Assembly (NCBI GenBank): GCA_016704145.1
Contig: JADJAS010000007.1
Location: forward strand, 1,054,001-1,118,000
DNA length: 64,000 nucleotides
Direction: 5' to 3'
Origin: Rhodocyclaceae bacterium
Lineage (GTDB): Bacteria; Pseudomonadota; Gammaproteobacteria; Burkholderiales; Rhodocyclaceae
The translations under genes were made by a program, and so were the position numbers. Below, one piece after another: positions 46,732-55,861 of this stretch. Numbering within the stretch: position 1 is the first letter of the stretch; each line of letters starts with the position of its first letter. Under the pieces are notes generated by a model. That model was not told where the DNA came from and ran no database searches. It worked only from the letters and a program-made list of their open reading frames with translations.

Positions 46732-47411
46732 GGCTGGAATCGGTAACCGACGCCCGTTTCGGTGAGGATGTGCCGGGGTCGGGTGGCATCGTCCTCCAGC
46801 TTCTGCCGCAGGCGGCGCACGTAGATGCGCACGTAATGCTCCTGGTCGGCGTGTCCCGGCCCCCAGACTTCCCGCATCAGGTGACGGTGGGTCATCACCT
46901 TGCCGGAGTTGCCGAGCAGCACCGCCAGCAGCCGGAACTCGATCTGGGTCAGATGGACATCGGCGCCATCGCGCATGGCCAGGCGTCGCGCCAGGTCGAC
47001 TTCGATGGCGCCGAAGCGGTGGATCGGCGCACCATCCGGGACGTGCCGCCGGATCAGCACGCGGATGCGGGCCAGTAGCTCGCCGACGCCGAACGGCTTG
47101 GTCAGGTAGTCGTCGGCGCCGGCATCCAGCGCGGCGATCTTGTCCTGTTCGCGCGACCGGGCCGAGAGGATCAGGATGGGCAGCGACGACCAGCGCCGAA
47201 CCTCGCCGATGAACGACAGCCCGTCCATGTCGGGAAGGCCCAGGTCGAGTATGACCAGTTGTGTCTCCGCCGAGGCCATCGCCGCCAAGCCCTCGTGTGC
47301 GGTGGCGGCCTCGGTGGTCCGATAACCGGCGCGGTGTAGCCCGTCGCAAACGAAGCGGCGTATGCCCGGTTCGTCCTCGACCACCAGGACCGCGCCGACC
47401 GCTTCGGTCAT
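46728..47411 (-). CDS. KdpE-like response regulator
   Basis: 227 residues. Receiver with LVVEDEPGIRRFV, acceptor in LVILDLGLPDMDGL and KPFGVGELLARIRVLIRR; OmpR-type winged helix with VHLTQIEFRLLAVLLGNSGKVMTHRHLMREVWGPGH and RIYVRRLRQKLEDD. Closest to KdpE, the regulator of potassium-responsive genes. It overlaps trkH1 and the kinase gene by 4 bp each. No kdpFABC genes are in the window. Confidence 0.88.
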   Translation of the reverse strand: MTEAVGAVLVVEDEPGIRRFVCDGLHRAGYRTTEAATAHEGLAAMASAETQLVILDLGLPDMDGLSFIGEVRRWSSLPILILSARSREQDKIAALDAGADDYLTKPFGVGELLARIRVLIRRHVPDGAPIHRFGAIEVDLARRLAMRDGADVHLTQIEFRLLAVLLGNSGKVMTHRHLMREVWGPGHADQEHYVRIYVRRLRQKLEDDATRPRHILTETGVGYRFQP

Positions 47412-48901
47412 CCCGGCTCTCCCGTCAGCGCCGGCGGCTGGCCCATCGGCAGCGTGAAGCGCACGCGGGCGCCGCCGTCGCGGTTCTCGGCGACGATCTC
47501 GCCGCCATGCGCGGCGACGATGGCGCGACAGACGGCGAGGCCTACTCCGGCTCCCGCCACCGCCGGCTCCGGGCCACCCCGTTCGAACAGTTCGAAGACC
47601 TTGTCGAGCCGACCCGGCGGAAAGCCCCGGCCCTGGTTGCGCACCGAAATCTCCAGACCGCCGGCGTCGACTCGGCCGATCAGGTCGATGGCCGAGCCGG
47701 GGTCCGAATACTTGGCGGCGTTTTCCAGCAGGTTGCATAGCACGCGCTCCATCAACACCGCGTCGAACCGGACCAGCGGCAGGTCCGGCGGCAAGTCGAC
47801 GCGCAGCGCGTGGTTGGCCAGCAAATCGTCCAGCAGGCGAACGCTCGAGCCGACGATCTCCTCGAACGGCTGCCATTGCCAGTTGAGCGCAATCCGGCCC
47901 GCGCTCAGTCGCGCCATGTCCAGCAGGTTGGTGACCATGCGGTGCATGGCGCGCGCCTGTTCGCGCATGATGGCCGCCGTTTCCGCAACCTCGGGCGCCA
48001 GCCTCGGTCGGAGGTCGGCGAGCCCGTCGGCGAGACCGACCAGGCTGGTCAGCGGCGTTCGCAGGTCGTGCGAAATCGAGGACAGCAGCGACGAGCGGAG
48101 CTTTTCGGCCTGCGTCTCCAGTTCACTCTGGCGGGCCACGTCGGCGTAGTGCAATCGTTCCACGGCAATGCCCGCCAGCGACGCCACCGCCGTCAACAAG
48201 GGTTCCGGCGCCAGGCCTCGGCCTTGCCCGTGGTCGGCCGCGACCACCAGCACGCCGCGCGGCCGCGTCGCGCCGGAGAAAGGCAGGAACATCATGGCGC
48301 GGCCGGCCGCATCGATCCGCGTCGGCCGATCGTCGCGATAGGCGGCGCCGGCCTGGCCGCGCTCGGCGTCGGTCAATGACGCGCCATGGCAAGCGAAGTC
48401 GCCGCCGTCGCCGGCGGGGCGGACATCGATGAGCAGGGTCGCGGTCATGCCCAGGCCCCGGCAATGGCGGTCGACGATCATGGCGGCCTGCTCGACATTC
48501 AAGGCCGCGCCGAGGTCGCGCGCCAGTTCGTACAACGTCCGCGTCTCGTGCTCGCGCGCCTGCATGGCCTCGGTGCGCTCGCCGACCCGCGCCACCAGAT
48601 GGGAGGTGATCAGCCCGACCGCCAGCATGACGGTGAACGTGACCAGGTACTGGGCATCGACGACAGTGAACGAAAGGTGCGGCGGCACGAACAACAGGTC
48701 GAACAGCGCCACGCTGGCGAACGCCGCCGCCACCGCCGGACCGCGACCGAGCCGAACCGCGCAGATGAAAACGACCAGCAGGAACAGCATGACGATATTG
48801 GCCAGGTCCAGCCAGCCGCGCAGCGGCAGGGCGGCGAGCGCGGTCAGCGCGCAAAGCGCGAGGGCGATCGGATAGCGCGGGGGGAACCGGTGGCTTGGCA
48901 T
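47408..48901 (-). CDS. KdpD-like histidine kinase lacking the N-terminal KdpD/USP domains
   Basis: 497 residues. Begins with the DUF4118 four-helix membrane region (ALCALTALAALPLRGWLDLANIVMLFLLVVF), then a GAF-like segment, HisKA with SSISHDLRTPLTSLVGLADG, and HATPase_c with NLLENAAKYSDPG and AGVGLAVCRAIVAAHGG. Full-length KdpD is about 900 residues and has an N-terminal ATP-binding sensor and universal-stress domain, both absent here. Likely senses via the membrane part. Confidence 0.88.
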   Translation of the reverse strand: MPSHRFPPRYPIALALCALTALAALPLRGWLDLANIVMLFLLVVFICAVRLGRGPAVAAAFASVALFDLLFVPPHLSFTVVDAQYLVTFTVMLAVGLITSHLVARVGERTEAMQAREHETRTLYELARDLGAALNVEQAAMIVDRHCRGLGMTATLLIDVRPAGDGGDFACHGASLTDAERGQAGAAYRDDRPTRIDAAGRAMMFLPFSGATRPRGVLVVAADHGQGRGLAPEPLLTAVASLAGIAVERLHYADVARQSELETQAEKLRSSLLSSISHDLRTPLTSLVGLADGLADLRPRLAPEVAETAAIMREQARAMHRMVTNLLDMARLSAGRIALNWQWQPFEEIVGSSVRLLDDLLANHALRVDLPPDLPLVRFDAVLMERVLCNLLENAAKYSDPGSAIDLIGRVDAGGLEISVRNQGRGFPPGRLDKVFELFERGGPEPAVAGAGVGLAVCRAIVAAHGGEIVAENRDGGARVRFTLPMGQPPALTGEPG

Positions 48902-48939
48902 GAGGCGGCGACGTGAATGGCGCCGGCAGTTTGCTACAG

Positions 48940-48960
48940 ACGGTGTAAAAACGGTGTAAA
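48940..48960 (-). promoter_or_regulatory. Tandem 11-bp-spaced direct repeat, likely KdpE-type operator
   Basis: ACGGTGTAAA at 48940-48949 and 48951-48960; on the transcribed strand this is TTTACACCGT twice, 11 bp apart, about 40 bp upstream of the kdpD-like start. OmpR-family regulators bind direct repeats at this spacing, and KdpE sites are T-rich with TTTACA-like cores. Confidence 0.55.
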
Positions 48961-48980
48961 CAGGCCCGGCGCGGCCGAAC

Positions 48981-49020
48981 GAAAGTCAGGCGTGGCGGCG
49001 CGCCGCCACGCCTGACTTTC
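48981..49020. repeat. Perfect 40-bp palindrome of two dispersed elements after trkH2
   Basis: Copies at 48982-49005 (plus) and 48996-49019 (minus) overlap head to head to give a perfect 40-bp inverted repeat, ending 4 bases before the trkH2 stop at 49025. It would form a 20-bp stem in RNA or DNA. Confidence 0.95.
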
Positions 49021-49024
49021 GCCG

Positions 49025-50479
49025 CTACTTGCGCCAGAACGCCGGCGTCAGCACCACCAGCAGGGTGAAGATTTCCAGCCGGCCCAGCAGCATGGCGAAG
49101 ATGCATACCCAGGTCTGGAGATCGTCGAGCACGGCGAAGGTGGTGGCCGGTCCCACCTGATTCAGGCCCGGACCGACGTTGTTCAGGCACGCGACCACCG
49201 CGGAAAAGGCGGTGACGATGTCCAGACCGCTGGCCGACATGACCAGCGTGAACACGACGATGATGCACATGTAGGCGAAGCCGAAGGCCAGCACGGCGGT
49301 GAGGATGTCGGGCGGCACCGGCACGCCGCGCACCCGCACCGGCCAGAGGGCGCTGGGATGCATGGCATGGATCAGTTCGCGGTACACCTGCTTGTAGAGG
49401 ATCATGGCGCGGATCATCTTGATGCCGCCGCCGGTGGAGCCCGAGCAGGCGGCAAAGCTGCTCAGGAACAACATCCACAGTTGGGCAAATACCGGCCATT
49501 GTCCGTAGTCGGTGGTGGCGAAGCCCAGCGAGGTGGCCACCGAAATCGAGTGGAACGCGACGTAGCGCAACGCCTCGCCGAAGCCCTCGAACACGCCCCG
49601 CGCCAGCAGAAATACCGTCAGGCCGAGAATGCTCGCCGCGAGGACGCCGAGAAAGTACGGTGCTTCCGGATCGCGCCGGTAGGGCAGCAGCGAACGTCCG
49701 TGCAGGGCCATGAAGTGCGTCGCGTAGTTGATGCCGGACAACAGGGCGAAAACCATCACCGCGGTCTCGATCGCCACGCTGCCGAAGTGGCCGAGGCTGG
49801 CATCCTTGGTCGAGAAGCCGCCGAGCCCCATAACGCTGAAGGCATGCATCAGCGCATCCCATGGTTCCATGCCCAGCAGCCACAGCGTCAACCCGCAGGC
49901 CGTGGTCAGCAGCAGATAGACCCCCCAGAGCCCCTTGGCCGTCTCGGCGATGCGCGGCGTCAGTTTGCTCTCCTTCATCGGGCCGGGGGTTTCGGCCTTG
50001 AACATCTGCCGGCCGCCGATGCCGAGCAGCGGCAGGATGGCCACCGCCAGCACCACCACGCCCATGCCGCCGATCCAGTGCATGAAGGTGCGCCAGAAAT
50101 TGATCGACAGCGGCATGGCATCCAGGCCGGACAGCACGGTGGCGCCGGTGGCCGTGAGACCCGAGGCGGCCTCGAAGTAGGCATCGGTGAATGACACGTC
50201 CAGGTACAGGACGAAGGGCAGACAGGCGAACAACGGCAGCACCGTCCATACCAGCACGACGAGCAGGAAGCCATCGCGCACCTTGAGTTCGCGCGACTCG
50301 CGGAACAGACCGAGGAACAGGGCCAGGCCGCAAGCAAGGGTGGCGACGAACGCCTCGTCGAAGACCGAATGGGCGCCGTCCTCGACCAGCCACGACAAGG
50401 CCATCGGCACGGCCAGGCAGACCGAGAAGCCGATCAGCAGCGCGCCGAACACGCGCAGCAGTGGATAGAACCGATGCAT
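49025..50479 (-). CDS. trkH: TrkH potassium channel subunit, paralogue 2
   Basis: 484 residues from the ATG at 50479; a TTG start two codons earlier is possible. Pore-loop signatures SGLTATGATVL, SVMGLGGFSTKD, VATSLGFATTD and NNVGPGLNQVGP, and GSTGGGIKMIR. Filter three has SLGF where paralogue 1 has TTGF, so conduction properties may differ. It follows trkA after 2 bp in the usual betaproteobacterial order. Confidence 0.93.
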   Translation of the reverse strand: MHRFYPLLRVFGALLIGFSVCLAVPMALSWLVEDGAHSVFDEAFVATLACGLALFLGLFRESRELKVRDGFLLVVLVWTVLPLFACLPFVLYLDVSFTDAYFEAASGLTATGATVLSGLDAMPLSINFWRTFMHWIGGMGVVVLAVAILPLLGIGGRQMFKAETPGPMKESKLTPRIAETAKGLWGVYLLLTTACGLTLWLLGMEPWDALMHAFSVMGLGGFSTKDASLGHFGSVAIETAVMVFALLSGINYATHFMALHGRSLLPYRRDPEAPYFLGVLAASILGLTVFLLARGVFEGFGEALRYVAFHSISVATSLGFATTDYGQWPVFAQLWMLFLSSFAACSGSTGGGIKMIRAMILYKQVYRELIHAMHPSALWPVRVRGVPVPPDILTAVLAFGFAYMCIIVVFTLVMSASGLDIVTAFSAVVACLNNVGPGLNQVGPATTFAVLDDLQTWVCIFAMLLGRLEIFTLLVVLTPAFWRK

Positions 50480-50481
50480 GG

Positions 50482-51909
50482 TCAAAGAAACTGGAAGCCG
50501 ACCTGGAAGAGCTTTTCCACCTGCGGCACCACGCGCTTGTGCGTGCAGAAGACGATGACGTGATCGTCCGGCTCGATGACCGTGTCGTGGTGGGGAATGA
50601 CAACGTGGTCGACGTAGTCGTCGATCAGGAAACCGGCTTTGCGCACGATCTCGGTGTCGCGGCTGCGGCGGACGATGGCGCCGATGCGGGCGCCCTTGAT
50701 CTCCGGCAGTTCCTCGATGCGGCGACCGACCACTTTCGAGGTCTTGGCGTCGCCATGGGCGATCAGTTCCAGCGCCTCGGCGGCGCCCCGGCGCAGGCTA
50801 TGCACGCGCGCCACGTCGCCCTGGCGCACGTGCGTCAGCAGCGAGCCGATCGACACCTGCGCCGGGGAAAGGCCGATATCGATCGGGCCGCCCTGCACCA
50901 TGTCGGCGTAGGCGCGGCGGTTGATCAGGGCCAGCACGCGCTTGCAGCCGAGCCGCTTGGCCAGCGACGCCGCCATGATGTTGTCCTCGTCGTCGTTGGT
51001 CAGGGCGAGGAACATGTCGATCTCGTCGATGTTCTCCTGCGTCAACAGGTTCTCGTCGGTCGCCTCGCCGTGCAGCACCAGCGTCGTGTCCAGCTTGTTG
51101 GCGACGACCTCGGCGCGCTGGCGGTCACGCTCGATCAGCTTGACTTCGTAACGATCGCCAAGCGTGGCGGCAACCCGCGAGCCGATGTTGCCGCCGCCGG
51201 CGATCATGACGCGGCGCACCGGTTCCAGCATGCGCCGCAATTCCTTCAGCACCGTGCGGATATGCGCGCTGGCGGCCAGCAGAAACACTTCGTCGCCCGG
51301 CTCGACGACGGTCTGACCGTCCGGATCGATGGCCTGATGCTCGCGAAAGATGGCGGCGATGCGCGCGTCCACGCCGGCCGGCAGGTGCTCGCGCATGGCC
51401 TGGATCGGCTTGCCGACCAGCAAGCCCCCCTGGTACGCGCGCACGCCGACCAGCGTCACCACGCCCTTGGCGAATTCGAGTACCTGCAGCGCCTCCGGGA
51501 ACTGGATCAGCTTGCAGATGTAGTCGGTGATGTCCTGTTCGGGGCAGATGGCGAAATCGACCGCGAAGTTGTCGTTGGCCAGCAGGTCGTTGTCGAGGAA
51601 GTCGGGCGAGCGCAGCCGGGCGATGCGCGTCGGCACGTTGAACAGGCTGCGGGCGATCTTGCAGGCCACCAGGTTGGTCTGGTCGGATTGCGTCACCGCC
51701 ACCAGCATGTCGGCGTCCTCGATGCCGGCATCGCGCAGCACCGACGGGTAGGCGGCGTTGCCCGCCAGCGTGCGCACGTCCAGCCGGTCGGCCAGTTGCG
51801 CCAGCGATTCGCGGTCCATGTCGACGATGGTGATGTCGTTGGCCTCCGAGGCCAGGGCCTCGGCGACGCTGGCGCCGACCTGGCCGGCGCCCAGAATGAT
51901 GATGCGCAT
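50482..51909 (-). CDS. trkA: Trk potassium uptake regulatory protein TrkA
   Basis: 475 residues with two RCK repeats: N-terminal nucleotide fold MRIIILGAGQVGASVAEAL and second fold RRVMIAGGGNIGSRVAATL, each followed by a TrkA_C domain. It binds NAD(H) or ATP and gates TrkH at the inner membrane. One trkA serves the two trkH genes in this window. Confidence 0.95.
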   Translation of the reverse strand: MRIIILGAGQVGASVAEALASEANDITIVDMDRESLAQLADRLDVRTLAGNAAYPSVLRDAGIEDADMLVAVTQSDQTNLVACKIARSLFNVPTRIARLRSPDFLDNDLLANDNFAVDFAICPEQDITDYICKLIQFPEALQVLEFAKGVVTLVGVRAYQGGLLVGKPIQAMREHLPAGVDARIAAIFREHQAIDPDGQTVVEPGDEVFLLAASAHIRTVLKELRRMLEPVRRVMIAGGGNIGSRVAATLGDRYEVKLIERDRQRAEVVANKLDTTLVLHGEATDENLLTQENIDEIDMFLALTNDDEDNIMAASLAKRLGCKRVLALINRRAYADMVQGGPIDIGLSPAQVSIGSLLTHVRQGDVARVHSLRRGAAEALELIAHGDAKTSKVVGRRIEELPEIKGARIGAIVRRSRDTEIVRKAGFLIDDYVDHVVIPHHDTVIEPDDHVIVFCTHKRVVPQVEKLFQVGFQFL

Positions 51910-51912
51910 TGC

Positions 51913-53160
51913 CTATTCTTCTCCCTTGCCGCCGCGTAGCCCCAGGTCCTTGAGCTTGCGGTAGAGATGCGTCCGCTCCAGGCCGGATTTTTCCGCGAGG
52001 CGCGTCATGTTACCGCCATCGAGTCGCAGATGATGCTCGAAATAGACGCGCTCGAACATCTCGCGCGCCTCGCGCAGCGGCAGATCCATCACGTCCGGCG
52101 GTAGCCCGGGCTCGGCGGGGCCGTCATTGGGGAACAGCAGGCGCGCTACTTCCTCACCGTCGATCTCCTCGCCGAGCGCCGCCAGCGCCAGCGAACGCAC
52201 CGCGCTCTTCAGCTCGCCATAGCCCCCGGTCCAGACATGCTGGCGCAAGGCATTGAGCGCGCCGGAATTGAAACGGCGCAGCGGCGACTCGCCCGCCTCC
52301 GCCAGTTGGGTCAGCAAGTGGCTGGCGATGTCCGGCACCTCGTCGCGGAGATCGGCCAGCGTCGGCAGGGCCAGCCAGACTTCCGCGAGGCGGCGCAGTC
52401 CCGCTTCGTCCCAGCCCTGCTGCGCCAGGCCCTGATGATCATTGCCGGTACCGGCCACCAGATGCAGGTTGTGCCGCTCCAGCCGTTCGAGCGCGAACAG
52501 CAGGTTTTTCTGTTGCAGGCGCGTCAGCCGGGCCAGCTCCTCGCAATACAGCAGGCCGCCGGAGGCGGCGCCGAGCGTGTCCAGGCTGAGCGGCTCGGAG
52601 CTGGCGGCCAGATCGATCCAGGGCTTGTCCGGCGCGTGCAGCGTGCGCGCCGCCAGTTCGACGATGCCGCCGCCGTTCGAGCGCAGCAGCAACGACCGGC
52701 TTTTCGCCGCCATCTGCTCGAGCCGCTTCTTGAGGTCCTTGAGCGGCGCCGAACGCGGAAAGGCCGCCAGCGACAAGCCGGCGACGACGCGCCGCCGGCC
52801 GCGTTCCAGCCCGCGGTCGACCGCGGCGAGCAGCTTCTGCATGCCGATCGGCTTTTCGAGAAAATCCATGGCGCCGATGCGCGTGGCCTCGACGGCGGTG
52901 TCGATGGTACCGTGTCCCGACATCATGATGACCGGCATGGTCAGCTGGCCGTTCGCGGCCCATTCCTTGAGCAACGTGATGCCGTCGGTGTCAGGCATCC
53001 AGATGTCCAGCAGCACCAGGTCCGGCCGCGCCGTGGCGCGCGCCTCGCGCGCCGCCGCCGCGTTTTCGGCGGTGCGGACGTCGTGGCCCTCGTCGGTGAG
53101 GATTTCCGAGAGCAGCTCCCGGATGCCGATTTCGTCGTCAACTACCAGTACTTGCGCCAT
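51913..53160 (-). CDS. NtrX-like response regulator with degenerate AAA+ region
   Basis: 415 residues. Receiver: LVVDDEIGIRELLSEIL, acceptor in LVLLDIWMPDTDGI, IGAMDFLEKPI. The middle region corresponds to a sigma54 AAA+ domain but has neither the Walker A motif nor GAFTGA, so it should not drive sigma54 RNA polymerase. The C-terminal Fis-type helix-turn-helix is intact (NMTRLAEKSGLERTHLYRKLKDLGL). Paired with the upstream NtrY-like kinase. Confidence 0.85.
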   Translation of the reverse strand: MAQVLVVDDEIGIRELLSEILTDEGHDVRTAENAAAAREARATARPDLVLLDIWMPDTDGITLLKEWAANGQLTMPVIMMSGHGTIDTAVEATRIGAMDFLEKPIGMQKLLAAVDRGLERGRRRVVAGLSLAAFPRSAPLKDLKKRLEQMAAKSRSLLLRSNGGGIVELAARTLHAPDKPWIDLAASSEPLSLDTLGAASGGLLYCEELARLTRLQQKNLLFALERLERHNLHLVAGTGNDHQGLAQQGWDEAGLRRLAEVWLALPTLADLRDEVPDIASHLLTQLAEAGESPLRRFNSGALNALRQHVWTGGYGELKSAVRSLALAALGEEIDGEEVARLLFPNDGPAEPGLPPDVMDLPLREAREMFERVYFEHHLRLDGGNMTRLAEKSGLERTHLYRKLKDLGLRGGKGEE

Positions 53161-53177
53161 GTCGATTTCCCATGCCT

Positions 53178-55271
53178 CTATGCCGCCCGCGGCAGCCTGA
53201 TGGTGACCTCCGCGCCGCCGCCCTCGCGGTTGGCCAGCCGGATGTCGCCCTTGTGTTCATCCACGATCTTCTTGACGATGGCCAGGCCCAGCCCGGTGCC
53301 CTTGGCCTTGGTCGTCACGTAGGGCTCGAAGGCGCGCGCCAGGATCTGCGCGCCGAAGCCGGGCCCGTTGTCGCGCACCGTCAGCGCGACGCGACGCTCC
53401 TCGACGTGCGTCGCCACCGTCACGCGCGGCCCCGTCGCCGACGGATGTTCGACCAGCGCCTCGCGGGCATTCTTGATCAGGTTGTGCAGCACCTGCCGCA
53501 GCTGGCTGCCGTCGGCCAGCGCCGGCGGCAGGTGGGCGGCGAGATCAGCGTCCACATCGACCGTGGCATCAGCCTCGTAGAGCTGCAACAACTCGCGCAC
53601 CAGTACGTTGACATCGAGCGGCGCCAGCGTCGGCGGCGGCGTCCGCGCGTAGTCGCGGAAGTCGTTGACCATGTGCTTCATGGCCTCGACCTGATTGACG
53701 ATGGTGCCGATCGAGCGCTTGAGCATGGTCCGGCCGGCGTCGTCGAGACGTTCGGCCAGCTTCAGTTCGAGCCGCTCGGCCGACAGCTGGATCGGCGTCA
53801 GCGGATTCTTGATCTCGTGCGCCAGCCGGCGCGCCACTTCGCCCCAGGCGATGGAGCGCTGCGCCGAGATCAGCTGGCTGATGTCGTCGAACACCGCCAC
53901 ATAGCCGCCGCCACCCGCCTCCGGCAGCGTCGAGCCGCGCAGCAGCAGGGTCTGCGGCACGCCGTCGATGCCCTCGAACTCCAGCTGGCGCTGCCATTGC
54001 GCGCCGTGGTCGCGAAAACCATCGATGATGGCGCCGGCCAGCGCGGCGTGGCGATCCCAGTCGGCCAGCGGCCGGTCGCCGAGCTTGGCCAGATCGTCCT
54101 TGAGGATGGCATCGGCGCCGCGATTGGAGGCTTGCAGCCGGAACTCGGCGTCGAAGGCCAGCACGCCGGCCGACAGGTTGGCCAGCACGCTTTCCAGGTA
54201 GGCCTGGTGGCGCTCCGCCTCGCTGCGCGCCTCGTCGAGCTGGCGGGTCATTTCATTGAACGAGCGGGTCAGCACGCCCAGCTCGCTGCGCGACTTGGTC
54301 GCCGCCAGCGGCGTGAAGTCACCCGCGGCCACCGCCTGCGTGCCTTCGGCCAGCACCAGCAACGGTCGCGCCACGCGCTCGGCAAGGTAGACGGCCAGCG
54401 CCACCGCCGCGAACAGGGCCACCAGCAGGGTGAAGGTCAGCGTCACGGTATAGATGCCCTTGAGCCCGCCGCGCGCCAGTTGCAGTTGCTGGTAATCGCG
54501 GTAGGCGGCCTCGACCGACTCGGCGCTGCCGGCGACGGCGGCGGGCACCGGCTGGAGCAGTTGCAGCACGCGCGTTTCGCCGACCAGTTCGCGGCTGCCG
54601 ACCGGCACCAGCGCGCGCAGCAGCAGCCCGTTGGCGGCGTCGCCCTCGATGCTGGTGACGCCCCGGCTTTGCCGCGCCTGGCGCAGTTGCGTCGGCGCCG
54701 GCAGCGGTGGCAGCAGTTCGCCGGCCTGGTCGCTGCTGTTGGCCAGCACGTTGCCGGTGCCGCTCAGGAGCGTCGCGGTGCGCACGCCCGCCTGTTCGCG
54801 CAAGCGGTGCAGCAAGGCGGGGCTGGACACCGGCGCGTCCGACAGGTCGAAGGCCAGGCTGCGCGCCTTGTCCGCCAGTTCCGCCTCCAGCGATTCGAGC
54901 ACGTTGCGGCCGAGCGCCAGGCCGCCCTCGAGCGCGCGGTCCACGCGCACGTCGAACCACGAGTCGATGCTGCGCACGGCGAACTGCATCGACACTCCGT
55001 AGATCAGCACGCCCGGCAGCACCGCCATCAGCGCCAGCATCAGCACCAGCCGGTATTTCAGGCGCGAGCCGAACACCCGCTGGCGGTATTCGCGGTACAG
55101 CCGGCGCAGCTGGACGAATACCAGCATCGCCAGCGCCATGGTGGCAACGGCGTTGACGCCGAGCAGCAACGGGTAATGGCGGGCGAACAGGTCGGTGTCG
55201 GCGCTGGCCGAGGCCAGCAGGAACAGCAAGATGGCGCCCAGGGCGGCGATGATCGGCAGCGCGATGTTCAT
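53178..55271 (-). CDS. NtrY-like sensor histidine kinase
   Basis: 697 residues from the ATG at 55271. Membrane segments near the N-terminus (IALPIIAALGAILLFLLASA, YPLLLGVNAVATMALAMLVFV, LVLMLALMAVLPGVLIYGV) and again before HAMP; a PAS domain (VLANLSAGVLAFDAEFRLQASNRGAD); HisKA with RRLAHEIKNPLTPIQLSAERL; HATPase_c with NLIKNAREAL and GTGLGLAIVKKIVDEHKG. The kinase for the adjacent NtrX-like regulator. Confidence 0.9.
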   Translation of the reverse strand: MNIALPIIAALGAILLFLLASASADTDLFARHYPLLLGVNAVATMALAMLVFVQLRRLYREYRQRVFGSRLKYRLVLMLALMAVLPGVLIYGVSMQFAVRSIDSWFDVRVDRALEGGLALGRNVLESLEAELADKARSLAFDLSDAPVSSPALLHRLREQAGVRTATLLSGTGNVLANSSDQAGELLPPLPAPTQLRQARQSRGVTSIEGDAANGLLLRALVPVGSRELVGETRVLQLLQPVPAAVAGSAESVEAAYRDYQQLQLARGGLKGIYTVTLTFTLLVALFAAVALAVYLAERVARPLLVLAEGTQAVAAGDFTPLAATKSRSELGVLTRSFNEMTRQLDEARSEAERHQAYLESVLANLSAGVLAFDAEFRLQASNRGADAILKDDLAKLGDRPLADWDRHAALAGAIIDGFRDHGAQWQRQLEFEGIDGVPQTLLLRGSTLPEAGGGGYVAVFDDISQLISAQRSIAWGEVARRLAHEIKNPLTPIQLSAERLELKLAERLDDAGRTMLKRSIGTIVNQVEAMKHMVNDFRDYARTPPPTLAPLDVNVLVRELLQLYEADATVDVDADLAAHLPPALADGSQLRQVLHNLIKNAREALVEHPSATGPRVTVATHVEERRVALTVRDNGPGFGAQILARAFEPYVTTKAKGTGLGLAIVKKIVDEHKGDIRLANREGGGAEVTIRLPRAA

Positions 55272-55861
55272 TTCGGCACCGCCGCCGTCGGCACGAATCG
55301 CCAGCGCAACACGCGCGTGTCGATCTGCCACTCCTTGTTGGCGATGGCGTCGAGCTGGAAGGGTTTGGGCAACTGGCTCCGATCCAGCGCCAGCCGCAGC
55401 GCCGCGTCGTACTGCTCGCCCGGCTTGAGCGCCGACTTGTCGGCCACCGGCAGGTCGACGACGTGGCCGAGCACGCGCAACGCCTCGGTCAGCGTGGCGA
55501 AGCCGCGATGCAGGCCGCCCGACGACAGCCGGTACTGCCGGGTCAGCGCATTGTGCGAGAGGGCGTAATGGCCGACATGGCCGGCGACGTGCTCGTCGAT
55601 CCAGTACCAGCGGCGCCGCGACAGCGTGAATTCGAGATTGAAATAGAGGGTCACGCCGCGCGTTAGCGCCTCCTCGAGCTGGGTGCCGAGCTCGAGGTCG
55701 AACTCCGCCGACAGTACGTAGCCTTCCTCGCCGAGCGTTAGCTGCGCGCGCTGCGGCTCGATGCCGCCGGCCCACGCCGCGGCGATGCAGGCCGCCCAGA
55801 GCGCGAACAAGGCCAGCGCCAGACTAGCGAGCCTTGGCCAGCAGCGCGTAGTAGAAGCCAT
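55268..55861 (-). CDS. DUF4390 domain protein
   Basis: 197 residues from the ATG at 55861, inside the 3' end of rsmB (38-bp overlap). A signal-like helix (LASLALALFALWAACIAAAWA) precedes the DUF4390 region, with VLSAEFDLELGTQLEEALTRGVTLYFNLEFTLSRRRWYW. This family is commonly found between rsmB and ntrY in betaproteobacteria. Role unknown; start overlaps by 4 bp with ntrY. Confidence 0.85.
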   Translation of the reverse strand: MASTTRCWPRLASLALALFALWAACIAAAWAGGIEPQRAQLTLGEEGYVLSAEFDLELGTQLEEALTRGVTLYFNLEFTLSRRRWYWIDEHVAGHVGHYALSHNALTRQYRLSSGGLHRGFATLTEALRVLGHVVDLPVADKSALKPGEQYDAALRLALDRSQLPKPFQLDAIANKEWQIDTRVLRWRFVPTAAVPK

